64,000 nucleotides of DNA from Vicinamibacterales bacterium (GTDB taxonomy: Bacteria; Acidobacteriota; Vicinamibacteria; Vicinamibacterales; Fen-181). Below, piece by piece: positions 49,550 to 57,347 of the stretch. The notes under the pieces were generated by a model. That model saw nothing but the letters and a program-made list of their open reading frames with translations. It was not told the DNA's origin and did not search any database. The first letter of the stretch is position 1, and every line of letters starts with the position of its first letter. Location of the stretch: NCBI GenBank assembly GCA_036504215.1, contig DASXVO010000070.1:1-64000 (forward strand), read 5' to 3'. Both the position numbers and the translations under genes were made by a program.

Positions 49550-50750
49550 CACCTCTCGGCTGAGCTGGCTTGGTCGGCGGGTTCTGCGTGACGGCCAACG
49601 TCTGGCCGCCCACCACGATCGACCCGCTGCGAGCCGACGTCGTGGAGTTGTGCAGGAGGGCGTAGTTCAATGTGGCCGTGCCCGTCCCGCTCGTGCTCGC
49701 CAATGTGAGCCACGTTGCGCCCGTGGTCGCGGTCCACCCGCAACTCGTCGCGCTGGCCGTCACCGTCACGCTGCCGCTACTCGCCGCCGACGTGAACGTT
49801 TGAGTTGTCGGCGACAGCGTGAACGTGCAAGGTGGCGGTGCCGCGGCCTGCGTCACGACGAACGCCTGGCCACCGATTGTGACCGTGGCGCTTCGCGCCG
49901 CCCCGGTATTGCCCGCCACAACGATGTTCACCGAGCTCGTACCGGTACCACTGGCCGGGCTCACCGATACCCAGGCCGATCCGCTCGATGCCGTCCATCC
50001 GCACCCCGTTGCGCTGGCCGTGACCGTCACGCTGCCGCTGCCGGCCGCCGACGTGAACGCCTGGCTCGTCGCCGAGAGGGCGATTGTGCAGGGCGGCGGC
50101 GCGGCTGCCTGCGTCACGACGAACGCCTGGCCACCGATCGTGAGCGTGGCGCTTCGCGCCGCGCCGGTATTCTCTGCCACGACGATACTCACCGCGCCGG
50201 TGCCGGTACCGCCGGCCGGACTCACCGAGACCCAGGCGGAGCCGCTCGATGCGGTCCATGCGCAACTCGTCGCGCTGGCCGTCACCGTCAGGCTGCCGCT
50301 GCCGGCCGCCGACGTGAACGTCTGAGTTGTCGCCGACAGCGTGAACGTGCAGGGTGGCGGCGCGGCTATGGCTTGAAAGCTGAATTGATTCGATGGAGCG
50401 CTCTGCCCGCTCCCGCTCGCCCCGATCGCCGCGACACGCGCCTCGTAGTCACCGGTGGCCAGCGGCCACGCAGTGAGCAGCGTGGAGAAATCGACGCGGA
50501 TCTTGCCGTCGGCAGCTGGCACCGGCTTCCCGAGGTTCGTCGTGATCACCGGCTGGGTCGCGCCAAGAAGGAAGAACTGCAGATCGTATCGCTGAACGAC
50601 CGGCGTTCCGTCCGGCGCCAACACCGCGTGGTCGGCCGATGGATCGAACTCGAGGTTTCTGGGGTTGATCACCGTGGACTGAGCGGCTGCGGGCAGCGCC
50701 ACCAACGCACACAGGATGATCGCGAACGCAACGTGAACAACTGCTCTCAC
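49524..50750 (-). CDS. Secreted protein with three BACON domains
   Basis: This 408-residue protein begins with a signal peptide (VVHVAFAIILCALVALPAAAQS; GTG start). Residues about 25-125 form an Ig-like region (PAADGKIRVDFSTLLTAWPL, then YEARVAAIGASGSG). Three consecutive BACON repeats follow, each with TxTFTSAAGSGSVTVTASAT, a CxWTASSGSAWVSVSP segment and GGQAFVVTQAA. BACON domains are thought to bind glycans or mucin-like ligands and occur in secreted enzymes and surface proteins. No enzyme domain is present here. The repeat units are also similar at DNA level. It converges on the giant gene, and both may be extracellular matrix or adhesion components. Confidence 0.88.
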   Translation of the reverse strand: MRAVVHVAFAIILCALVALPAAAQSTVINPRNLEFDPSADHAVLAPDGTPVVQRYDLQFFLLGATQPVITTNLGKPVPAADGKIRVDFSTLLTAWPLATGDYEARVAAIGASGSGQSAPSNQFSFQAIAAPPPCTFTLSATTQTFTSAAGSGSLTVTASATSCAWTASSGSAWVSVSPAGGTGTGAVSIVVAENTGAARSATLTIGGQAFVVTQAAAPPPCTIALSATSQAFTSAAGSGSVTVTASATGCGWTASSGSAWVSVSPASGTGTSSVNIVVAGNTGAARSATVTIGGQAFVVTQAAAPPPCTFTLSPTTQTFTSAASSGSVTVTASATSCGWTATTGATWLTLASTSGTGTATLNYALLHNSTTSARSGSIVVGGQTLAVTQNPPTKPAQPRGVRANSRNP

Positions 50751-51112
50751 CGGTCAGCCTCCGACAGATGACGGCGATCAAGAACGTCGTCGATTGCCAC
50801 TAGAGCAATGACCGTGCCGACGCCTCGTACCTGTCAGACAATGGGACAACGAGAGGATCCCTCGCGCGGCCACGGCCGACAATCTACGCTCTTGTTCTCG
50901 AGACCGCAGAAGTGTGATCATCGCGCCAGCGCCCACCGACCTCAGCCGTACATCGCGACCACGCCCATCAATCTCAGCCATGCGTCGCGCGGTCTTGGAG
51001 TCGCCGCCGACGCTGTGTCCGCTCCGCGCGGTCGCCACGGCTGACATGGCGCGAGGCGCCGGGGTTTCAGAGATGTTCGAGAGTGTGGAACAATACGGTG
51101 GGAGGCCGATAC
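50751..51112. other. Intergenic region, nothing recognised
   Basis: These 362 bases lie between the divergent BACON gene and the response-regulator gene. GGGAGG at 51100-51105 is the ribosome-binding site of the latter. I see no RNA gene, repeat or convincing small coding frame. Confidence 0.5.
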
Positions 51113-51475
51113 ATGCCGCACGTGGTTCTGGTCGCAGAGGATGATCCAGCGACGCTTGCCGGGTTGGCCGCGTACCTCCATGCGGCCGGCTATAGCGCGG
51201 TTCCGGCGGCGAGCTTCGCCGAAGCACATCGCCTGCTCCCATTCGTGCGCCCATCCGTCCTGGTGGTCGACGTGCGGCTCGGTGAGTACAACGGCCTGCA
51301 GTTGGTGCTGCAGGCCCAGTCCCTCGTTCCACAGCCCGCCCTGATCGTCACGAGCGGCTTCGACGATCCGGTGATCGCGGCCGAGGCGGCGCGCATGGGT
51401 GCCACGTTCCTGCGAAAGCCGCTGGAGCCGGCGCGCCTGCTCGCGTTGATCTCGGAGATGCTGAAATCGGGGTAG
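51113..51475 (+). CDS. Single-domain response regulator
   Basis: This 120-residue CheY-like receiver has no output domain. The acidic pocket is AEDDP near the N-terminus, the phosphoacceptor Asp is in LVVDVRLGEYNG (about residue 53), and the switch Thr/Ser is in LIVTSGF. The conserved Lys is in LRKPLEP. All key residues are present, so phosphorylation is expected. It likely passes the signal to a partner by protein contact. ATG 51113 has GGGAGG seven bases upstream. No histidine kinase is nearby. The VanZ-like gene starts four bases after its stop. Confidence 0.9.
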   Translation: MPHVVLVAEDDPATLAGLAAYLHAAGYSAVPAASFAEAHRLLPFVRPSVLVVDVRLGEYNGLQLVLQAQSLVPQPALIVTSGFDDPVIAAEAARMGATFLRKPLEPARLLALISEMLKSG

Positions 51476-51479
51476 AACC

Positions 51480-52481
51480 TTGGTTGTTGAGGAACTCGAC
51501 GCGCCAGCCGGCGCCGGGAGCCGCGCCGGATCGGCCGCGCGTCTGCTGCTGCTCGCGGCGCTGCTTCTCTTCCTGGCGCTGGGCGATGCGCCGGATCGGA
51601 CCCGGTTCTGGAGCGCGTTCTTCGAAGCGGGCCACACTCCCCTATTCGGTCTGATCGCGCTGCTCGTCCGCAGCCTCCTCGCCCGACACACCCGCATCGC
51701 GACCTTCACCCGGTTGTCGCTCGTCGCATTCGGTGTCACGCTGCTCGTCGGCGCGACAACCGAGGTCCTGCAGTTGCTGCAGTCGAACCACGACGCGTCG
51801 GTGCACGACTTTCTTCGGGATGCAGCCGGCGCCGGCGCGTTTCTCCTGGTCGAAGTCGCGCTCGTCTCGGCCACGCGACCGGGGATCGCCGGCTGGGGAC
51901 GCCGGGCCCGACTCGCCGCGCTCGCTGCGGCAGCGGTCCTGCTGCTCGCGGCCGGCTGGGAATTGATCGGAACGGCGCGTCTCTACTTCGCCCGGGATCG
52001 GGCGGTCCCCACGCTGTTCGCCCTCGATGGATCGTGGTGGGAGCGCGAACTGATCGCGCTTGGCAACAATCGGCTGATCCCGGATCAGGTTCCCGTCGGG
52101 CCGCAACTCTCGCGAACCGCGCGTTTCGCACGCCTCGACCTGATGCCAGGGATTTACTCAGGGTTGACCTTCGACGAGCCCTACCCCGACTGGCACGGCT
52201 ATCGTCAGCTCACCCTCACGATCGTCTCGGACCTTGCGGTGCCGCTTCCAATGACGATCCGAATCCACGACGCCGCGCACGATCAGCGCTACGCGGACCG
52301 ATTCAACCGGCGCCTCCTCGTCAATCCCGGCACCAACCGCTTCGTCATCGCGATCGACGACATTCGCACGGCCCCCGATCGGCGGGTCATGGATTTGCGC
52401 CATGTGCGGGGCATCGTCCTCTTCGCCTACAAGCTCGAGCAGCCGACGCACGTGTACCTCGGCCCGCTTCGGCTGGAGTGA
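51480..52481 (+). CDS. VanZ-like membrane protein with C-terminal beta domain
   Basis: This 333-residue protein starts at a TTG. Residues 1-160 hold four to five hydrophobic helices with VanZ-type features (GHTPLFGLIALLVRSLL, TTEVLQLLQSNHDASVHDFLRDAAGAGA). The essential-looking E and D residues of the VanZ motif are present. Residues about 185-333 form a soluble beta-rich region (GIYSGLTFDEPYPDWHGYRQ, then VMDLRHVRGIVLFA) that resembles a galactose-binding-like domain, probably periplasmic. VanZ proteins are linked to glycopeptide tolerance, but most family members have no tested role. It is close behind the response regulator, so co-transcription is likely. Confidence 0.8.
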   Translation: MVVEELDAPAGAGSRAGSAARLLLLAALLLFLALGDAPDRTRFWSAFFEAGHTPLFGLIALLVRSLLARHTRIATFTRLSLVAFGVTLLVGATTEVLQLLQSNHDASVHDFLRDAAGAGAFLLVEVALVSATRPGIAGWGRRARLAALAAAAVLLLAAGWELIGTARLYFARDRAVPTLFALDGSWWERELIALGNNRLIPDQVPVGPQLSRTARFARLDLMPGIYSGLTFDEPYPDWHGYRQLTLTIVSDLAVPLPMTIRIHDAAHDQRYADRFNRRLLVNPGTNRFVIAIDDIRTAPDRRVMDLRHVRGIVLFAYKLEQPTHVYLGPLRLE

Positions 52482-52661
52482 GCGGCATCCCGGTGGCCGT
52501 GGAGACCGACGCGATCAACGCGGGCAGACCGGTCGGTCGATGGTGACGACGATCAGTGTCGGCGAGCGGTTCACGCGGGCGACACGCGGGCAAGAGACTC
52601 GACGGGTAGAGGCGTTTTCGCTATACTGACTGTTCCTGCCGACGGAATACCGTCCCACTGT

Positions 52662-52748
52662 GCGGAAGTGGCGGAACTGGCAGACGCGCTAGCCTCAGGA
52701 GCTAGTGGGCGCAAGCTCATCGGGGTTCAAATCCCCGCTTCCGCACCA
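52662..52748 (+). tRNA. tRNA-Leu (anticodon CAG)
   Basis: The acceptor stem GCGGAAG pairs with CTTCCGC, and the CCA end is encoded. The anticodon stem CTAGC/GCTAG encloses the loop CTCAGGA, giving anticodon CAG. A long variable arm (TGGGCGCAAGCTCA) is typical of class II tRNA-Leu, and the T-arm CGGGGTTCAAATCCCCG is perfect. It looks functional. The accessory DNA starts directly after it. Confidence 0.97.
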
Positions 52749-52751
52749 TTC

Positions 52752-52841
52752 GACTCGGTCGCTCCCTTCGCCAACTCCCTCGCTCATGGCAGGCCAGACT
52801 CGGTCGCTCCCTTCGCCAACTCCCTCGCTCATGGCAGGCCA
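52752..52841. repeat. Perfect 45-bp tandem duplication after the tRNA
   Basis: The 45 bases at 52752-52796 are repeated exactly at 52797-52841, starting three bases after the tRNA CCA end. The unit includes CAACTCCCTCGCTCATGGCA. An exact duplication suggests a recent event. It may mark an unstable integration junction. Confidence 0.92.
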
Positions 52842-52990
52842 CGTCCATGCGAGGCGAATGGTGCGTCCCGAGCGAGCGGAGCGAGTCGAGGGGCCTCGCC
52901 ACAGGCTTCGTTCGGGCAAGCCATAACACGCGAAGTCTGTCTCGCCGGGCCTGCGTGCCGTCTCGAGCATCGCAGGGCCTATATTGAAGG

Positions 52991-53499
52991 CATGGAACGC
53001 GAGACTCCAAACCCACAGACCCTCCGCGAAGCGGTTGTCTACCTCGCTGACTACGAACATTGCCGGGCGGCTGTCGAGGCGATCCGGTGGCCGGGCGGCG
53101 CGGTGCACTGCCCGACTTGCGGATCGACCCACGTCTCGTATCTGGCAAACCAGCGGCGGTACAAGTGCTACGAGAAGCATCCCCGCGCACAGTTCTCCGT
53201 GAAGGTCGGGACCACCATGGAAGACTCGCCGATCGGTCTCGACAAGTGGATGGTCGCCATCTGGTTGCTCGCCAATGCGAAGAACGGGATTTCGTCGTAC
53301 GAATTGGCTCGCTCGATCGGGGTGACCCAAAAGACCGGCTGGTTCCTCCTCCATCGGATTCGCCCTGCGATGCAGAGCGGGACATTCGGCAAACTGTCCG
53401 GCGAAGTCGAAGCCGACGAAACCTACATTGGCGGCAAGGCCAGGAACATGCACCCCGCCAAACGCGCCAGGGTCATCGCTGGCACCGGCGGCATGGGCA
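52991..53499 (+). pseudogene. Truncated IS1595-family transposase
   Basis: The first 169 residues match the N-terminal two-thirds of an IS1595 transposase. A zinc-ribbon region reads HCPTCGSTHVSYLANQRRYKC, a helical part contains SSYELARSIGVTQKTGWFLLHR, and the first catalytic Asp is in GEVEADETYIGGKARN. Similarity stops abruptly after IAGTGGMG, before the second and third catalytic residues. The sequence then switches to an unrelated DUF433-like tail. The original start (ATG 52991, AAGG upstream) is intact. The protein cannot be an active transposase, so this is the 5' part of an element cut by recombination. Confidence 0.85.
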
Positions 53500-53619
53500 A
53501 CCCTGGCGCGCTACCCGCAGCTATCCGCCGAGGGCCTGTCCGCCGTGTTTCTGTTCGCGGCGGCCAATCTCGAACTCGATCGTCGAGGGCATCCGGGGCC
53601 CCAGTCTCGAGACGCGTGA
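53500..53619 (+). pseudogene. Possible DUF433 antitoxin 3' remnant
   Basis: A frame directly after the transposase break reads ARYPQLSAEGLSAVFLFAA and ends at a TGA. It resembles the last helix pair of DUF433 antitoxins (YPxLTxEDIRAALAYAA). No start or N-terminal part is present. It is probably the tail of an antitoxin gene fused to the broken transposase by deletion. The match is short. Confidence 0.4.
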
Positions 53620-53646
53620 GCTATGATAGGGCCCAGAGGCTGAACG

Positions 53647-53949
53647 ATGAGTCACAACCTGCCGATCGATTCGGAGGCGGTGTCGGCGTTCTGCAGACGG
53701 CATCACATCGCCCGCCTTGCACTTTTCGGGTCGGTGCTGAGGGACGACTTCCGACCCGATAGCGACGTGGATGTCCTCGTGGAGTTCCTGCCCGGCCATG
53801 TCCCCGGACTGCGGTTCGTCACGATCGAACGCGAGTTCTCGGAGCTTCTACATGGCCGACGGGTCGACCTTGTCACACCGAAGTTCTTGAACGCGCGCAT
53901 TCGGGAGCGCGTCCTGAGCACCGCCGAGCCGCTCTATGTCGCCGCGTGA
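53647..53949 (+). CDS. mntA: MntA-type nucleotidyltransferase antitoxin
   Basis: This 100-residue minimal nucleotidyltransferase has the motif GSVLRDDFRPDSDVDVLVEF, which supplies the GS and the D-x-D catalytic pair of polymerase-beta-like enzymes. In MntA/HepT systems this antitoxin adds AMP to a tyrosine of the HepT toxin and silences it. The gene overlaps hepT by 14 bases, the usual arrangement. Length and the C-terminal ARIRERVLSTAEPLY are typical. Confidence 0.9.
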   Translation: MSHNLPIDSEAVSAFCRRHHIARLALFGSVLRDDFRPDSDVDVLVEFLPGHVPGLRFVTIEREFSELLHGRRVDLVTPKFLNARIRERVLSTAEPLYVAA

Positions 53950-54289
53950 CCTCGTCTACGTCGGCCACATGCTCGACATGGCGAGGAAGGCCGTTGGCAA
54001 GTCGGCCGGCCTTTCGCACGACGCATTCGACGCCGACGAGAATCTGCGCCTCGCGCTGATCCACCCAGTTCAGGTCATTGGCGAGGCCGGATGTCGCGTC
54101 TCGCCAGAATTCAGCGCGCAACATCCAGAGATCCCGTGGCAGGAGATCGTCGGCATGCGCCACAAGGTGGTGCACGACTACCTGGGTGTCGACGAAGACA
54201 TCGTCTGGCAGGTGGTCACCGAGGATCTGCCGCCTCTCGTCGTCCTGCTCGAGGAGATCCTCGCCACTGCTCCCGGCAACAACGCGTAG
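53936..54289 (+). CDS. hepT: HepT-type HEPN RNase toxin
   Basis: This 117-residue all-helical HEPN (DUF86) protein is the toxin partner of MntA. The RNase site R-x4-H-x-Y is intact as RHKVVHDY, with the Tyr being the residue usually AMPylated. The N-terminus (RDLVYVGHMLDMARKAV) and FDADENLRLALIHPVQVIGEA are typical. HepT toxins are RNases, several of which cut tRNAs. The last 100 residues occur again at 56888-57190 as a truncated paralogue. Confidence 0.92.
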   Translation: MSPRDLVYVGHMLDMARKAVGKSAGLSHDAFDADENLRLALIHPVQVIGEAGCRVSPEFSAQHPEIPWQEIVGMRHKVVHDYLGVDEDIVWQVVTEDLPPLVVLLEEILATAPGNNA

Positions 54290-54404
54290 ACCTCGCTTCG
54301 CGACGGCACATTCGCGAGGTGGAATCTCCTGAAGCCATCGGCCTGGCCCTCGAGAGCGCCAGCCGGGCGCTTCGACAACCCGGCAAGCCACCCCCGCGGG
54401 TCGT

Positions 54405-54569
54405 TCAGCTCCGGCGCTCCACCCGATTCTGGACGAAGTAGCTCAGTTGCACCCGGTTCTGCACGCCGAGCTTCCGGTGCGCGTTGTAGGTGTGCTTCTT
54501 GACGGTGTCGGGCGAGATGAACAGCCGGTCGGCGATTTCCTTGTGGCTGAGGCCCAGCAACAGGAGACC
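54405..54569 (-). pseudogene. LuxR-type helix-turn-helix C-terminal fragment
   Basis: About 54 residues on the minus strand encode a LuxR/FixJ DNA-binding domain (LLGLSHKEIADRLFISPDTVKKH, then RKLGVQNRVQLSYF) with a normal stop. The reading frame has no receiver, sensor or start. Similarity ends where the ribosome-binding site of the ABC permease begins. It is the 3' end of a regulator gene cut by the rearrangement that brought in the permease. Confidence 0.82.
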
Positions 54570-54572
54570 GAC

Positions 54573-56837
54573 ATGCGACATCGCTGGCCCGACATCCGCT
54601 TCGGCATCCGGATGCTCGTCCGGCATCCCACGTTGTCGATCGCGTCGATCATGACCTTCGGCCTTGGGATCGGCCTGACGACGGCCGTCTTCAGCGTCGC
54701 GAACGGAGTGCTCTACAAGGGCCTGCCGTTCGAGGGCGGCGATCGGATCGTGAGCGTGGCCGGCACCGACACCACCCGGGGCGCGCGCCTGGGCGGCCTC
54801 GACGTCCACGACTACGCCGTGTTCGAAGAGGGCCAGCGCGTCTTCGAGTCGTTCGGCGCGTTCAGTTGGGTGTCCGTCAACCTGGCGTGGGACCAGCGCC
54901 AGCCCGAACGCTTTTCTGGCGGGGCGTTGACGGCCGGCCTGCTCCGGGTTACGCGCATCGCGCCGATCCTGGGCCGCGCCTTCCGGGACGGTGAGGATCG
55001 GCCAGGCGCGGCACCGGTGCTCTTGTTGGGCCACCGAGTCTGGCGCGACTACTTCGGTGGTGCGCGGAACGTGGTGGGACGAACGGTCCGCGCCAACGGC
55101 GTGGCGCGGACGATCGTGGGCGTGATGCCCGAGGGTTTCGCGTTCCCGGATCGCGAGGACCTGTGGATCCCGCTCGAGATCAATCCGATGGCGACCGAGC
55201 GCGGGCAGGGCCCCAGGTACGAGGTCATCGCCCGCCTGCAACCGGACGCGTCGATTGCGACGGCGCAGGTCCAACTGGCGGCCTTGGCCTCGCGCCTGGC
55301 GCGGGGCTTCCCCGCGACCAACCGCGGCGTTGGCGTCCGGGTGACGCCGTTCCTGGAACGCGTGTTCGGGGCCCGACTCCGAATGCTGTGCAGCACGATG
55401 CTCGGCGCGGGCATCGCGGTGCTGCTCGTCGCGTGCGTCAACGTGTCGAACCTGCTCCTGGCACGGGCCTCGCTCCGGCAGCGCGAGGTCGCCCTCCGTC
55501 AGGCCCTCGGCGCCGGGCGCGGGCGCGTGCTGGCCCAGATGCTGACCGAGGTGTCGATCCTGGCGGTCGCCGGTGCCGTCGTAGGACTGGCGATCAACAC
55601 GGGCGCGATGCGATGGTTCGTCGCGGCGATCCAGTCCACTCCCCCGCCGTTCTTCGTCACGTTCGATCCGGACGCTCGCGTGCTGCTGTTCGTCGGCGCC
55701 ATCACCATTGCCGCGGGCCTGATGGTGAAGAGCGTCGCCCAGGTGAAGACGGCGCGACTGCCGTTTGCCGTGGGCGGAGTCTTCACCGCGTCGTTCGATC
55801 TGCCTCGAACGAAGTACCCGAATGCCGTCGCCCGCGCCCGCTTCGTCGATCAACTCCTGCCGCTCCTGCAGGCGCACCCCGGCGTCGAAGCGGCCACGAT
55901 CGCCGACGGGCTGCCGGCCGCCGGCAACGGCGAAGTCCCAATCCAGATCCGGGGGCGAGAGCAGACCCACGGCGATGACGTCCCGTTCGTCCGGGAGGGC
56001 TGCGTCACGCCCGGGTATTTCGAGACGTTCCGGTCGCGGATTGTGCGCGGCCGCGCGTTCACCGCGCTCGACCGGCCCGGCCGGGACAGGGTCACGGTGG
56101 TGAACGAGAGCTTTCACCGGCGGTTCTTTCCCGGCGTGGATCCGATCGGACGGCAGTTCAGACGGGGCGGACGGAACTCGACTGCACCGTGGCTGACCGT
56201 CGTGGGGGTCGTGCCAGACCTGCTGATGCAGGGGTTTTGCAGTGAGCTGGGGAGCGGAGCAGGGTTCTACGTTCCCATGGCGCAGGCCGCCATCGGCAAC
56301 GGCGCGACCATCGCCGTGCGCGTGCGGCGCGGCATGGCGGTGACGGCCGCGACCCTGCAGGCGCTCGTGGCGTCGCTCGACAAGGATCTCGCGATCTACA
56401 ACGCGCGGTCGATGCAGGCGGTCGTGGACCAGCAGACGATGTTCCACACGGTGTTCGGCACGTTCTTCCTCGCCCTCGGCGTGGCGGGGCTCTTTCTCGC
56501 CGCGGTGGGGCTGTACGGGGTGATGGCGTTCTCGGTGACCCGGCGCACGCGCGAGTTGGCCATTCGTTGCGCCCTCGGCGCGCGTCGCGGCCAACTCGTG
56601 CGCCTCGTCATGCGGAAGGCCGCGGCACAATCAGGCATCGGTCTCGCGATCGGGCTTCTGCTCGGACTGCTGGCGACCGGGCCGCTGCAACCGGTCCTCT
56701 ACGACGTGCATCCGCGCGACCCGGTGGTGCTGGCCACGGTCGTCGCCACGCTGGCGGCCTCCGGCCTGCTCGCGGGACTTCTCGCGACTCGGCGCGTCAT
56801 CCGCATCGACCCGGCGACGGCCCTCGGCGCGGAGTAG
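54573..56837 (+). CDS. ABC transporter permease (MacB/ADOP type), apparently shortened
   Basis: This protein of about 754 residues has an N-terminal helix (MRHRWPDIRFGIRMLVRHP), a MacB-type periplasmic domain, three central helices (MLGAGIAVLLVACVNVSNLLLARA), a second periplasmic domain and a final FtsX set (GVAGLFLAAVGLYGVMAFS). The layout is that of Acidobacteriota permeases of about 800 residues. In relatives, a segment of about 50-80 residues separates the fourth helix from LLVKSFARL. Here VGAITIAAGLMVKSVAQVK joins the two directly, suggesting an in-frame deletion of a helix and linker. Function may be impaired. AGGAG lies eight bases before ATG 54573. No ATPase gene is adjacent. Confidence 0.85.
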   Translation: MRHRWPDIRFGIRMLVRHPTLSIASIMTFGLGIGLTTAVFSVANGVLYKGLPFEGGDRIVSVAGTDTTRGARLGGLDVHDYAVFEEGQRVFESFGAFSWVSVNLAWDQRQPERFSGGALTAGLLRVTRIAPILGRAFRDGEDRPGAAPVLLLGHRVWRDYFGGARNVVGRTVRANGVARTIVGVMPEGFAFPDREDLWIPLEINPMATERGQGPRYEVIARLQPDASIATAQVQLAALASRLARGFPATNRGVGVRVTPFLERVFGARLRMLCSTMLGAGIAVLLVACVNVSNLLLARASLRQREVALRQALGAGRGRVLAQMLTEVSILAVAGAVVGLAINTGAMRWFVAAIQSTPPPFFVTFDPDARVLLFVGAITIAAGLMVKSVAQVKTARLPFAVGGVFTASFDLPRTKYPNAVARARFVDQLLPLLQAHPGVEAATIADGLPAAGNGEVPIQIRGREQTHGDDVPFVREGCVTPGYFETFRSRIVRGRAFTALDRPGRDRVTVVNESFHRRFFPGVDPIGRQFRRGGRNSTAPWLTVVGVVPDLLMQGFCSELGSGAGFYVPMAQAAIGNGATIAVRVRRGMAVTAATLQALVASLDKDLAIYNARSMQAVVDQQTMFHTVFGTFFLALGVAGLFLAAVGLYGVMAFSVTRRTRELAIRCALGARRGQLVRLVMRKAAAQSGIGLAIGLLLGLLATGPLQPVLYDVHPRDPVVLATVVATLAASGLLAGLLATRRVIRIDPATALGAE

Positions 56838-56887
56838 GGGGCCGGGACAGTGTCAGATCTCGGACGTCATGGCCGCACGTGCGACAG

Positions 56888-57190
56888 GCCGTTGGCAAGG
56901 CGGCCAGCCTTTCGCACGACGCCTTCGACGCTGACGAGAATCTGCGCCTCGCGCTGATCCGCCCAGTTCAGGTCATTGGCGAGGCCGGACGTCGCGTCTC
57001 AGCTGATTTCAGCGCGCAACATCCCGAGATCCCCTGGCAGGAAATCGTCGGCAGGCGCCACAAGGTGGTGCACGACTATCTGGGTGTCGATGAAGACATC
57101 GTCTGGCAGGTGGTGACCGAGGACCTGCCGCCGCCGGTCGTCCTGCTCGAGAAGATCCTCTCGACTGCTTCCGGCAGCATCGCCTGGTGA
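56888..57190 (+). pseudogene. Truncated hepT duplicate
   Basis: These 100 codons match residues 18-117 of HepT (53936-54289) at about 85-90% by eye, including RHKVVHDY. The first 17 codons and start are missing, and no mntA partner precedes it. The frame is intact but lacks a proper start, so it is probably not expressed as a toxin. It is in direct orientation to the first copy, with the permease and LuxR fragment between them. Confidence 0.85.
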
Positions 57191-57212
57191 GCGCAAGCCA
57201 ATCGGGGTTCAA
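57187..57212 (+). repeat. tRNA-Leu-like 3' fragment
   Basis: The 26 bases match tRNA-Leu positions 52705-52730 at 23 sites, covering the end of the anticodon arm, the variable arm and the 5' half of the T-arm (GCGCAAGC and ATCGGGGTTCAA). The 3' half of the T-stem and the acceptor strand are not kept. It may be a decayed attachment-site copy from integration into the tRNA gene. Confidence 0.55.
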
Positions 57213-57347
57213 CCTCACGACGAGGGACGAACCCGATCGTGTCACGGGAGCGTCCACTTTCCGGTTGTGGGACGTCGGTCTCTTGCGTTAGATTCCCACT
57301 GGTCCATTCTCTCAACACAACCCCGGCGGATTTGCCAGGAGGTCACC

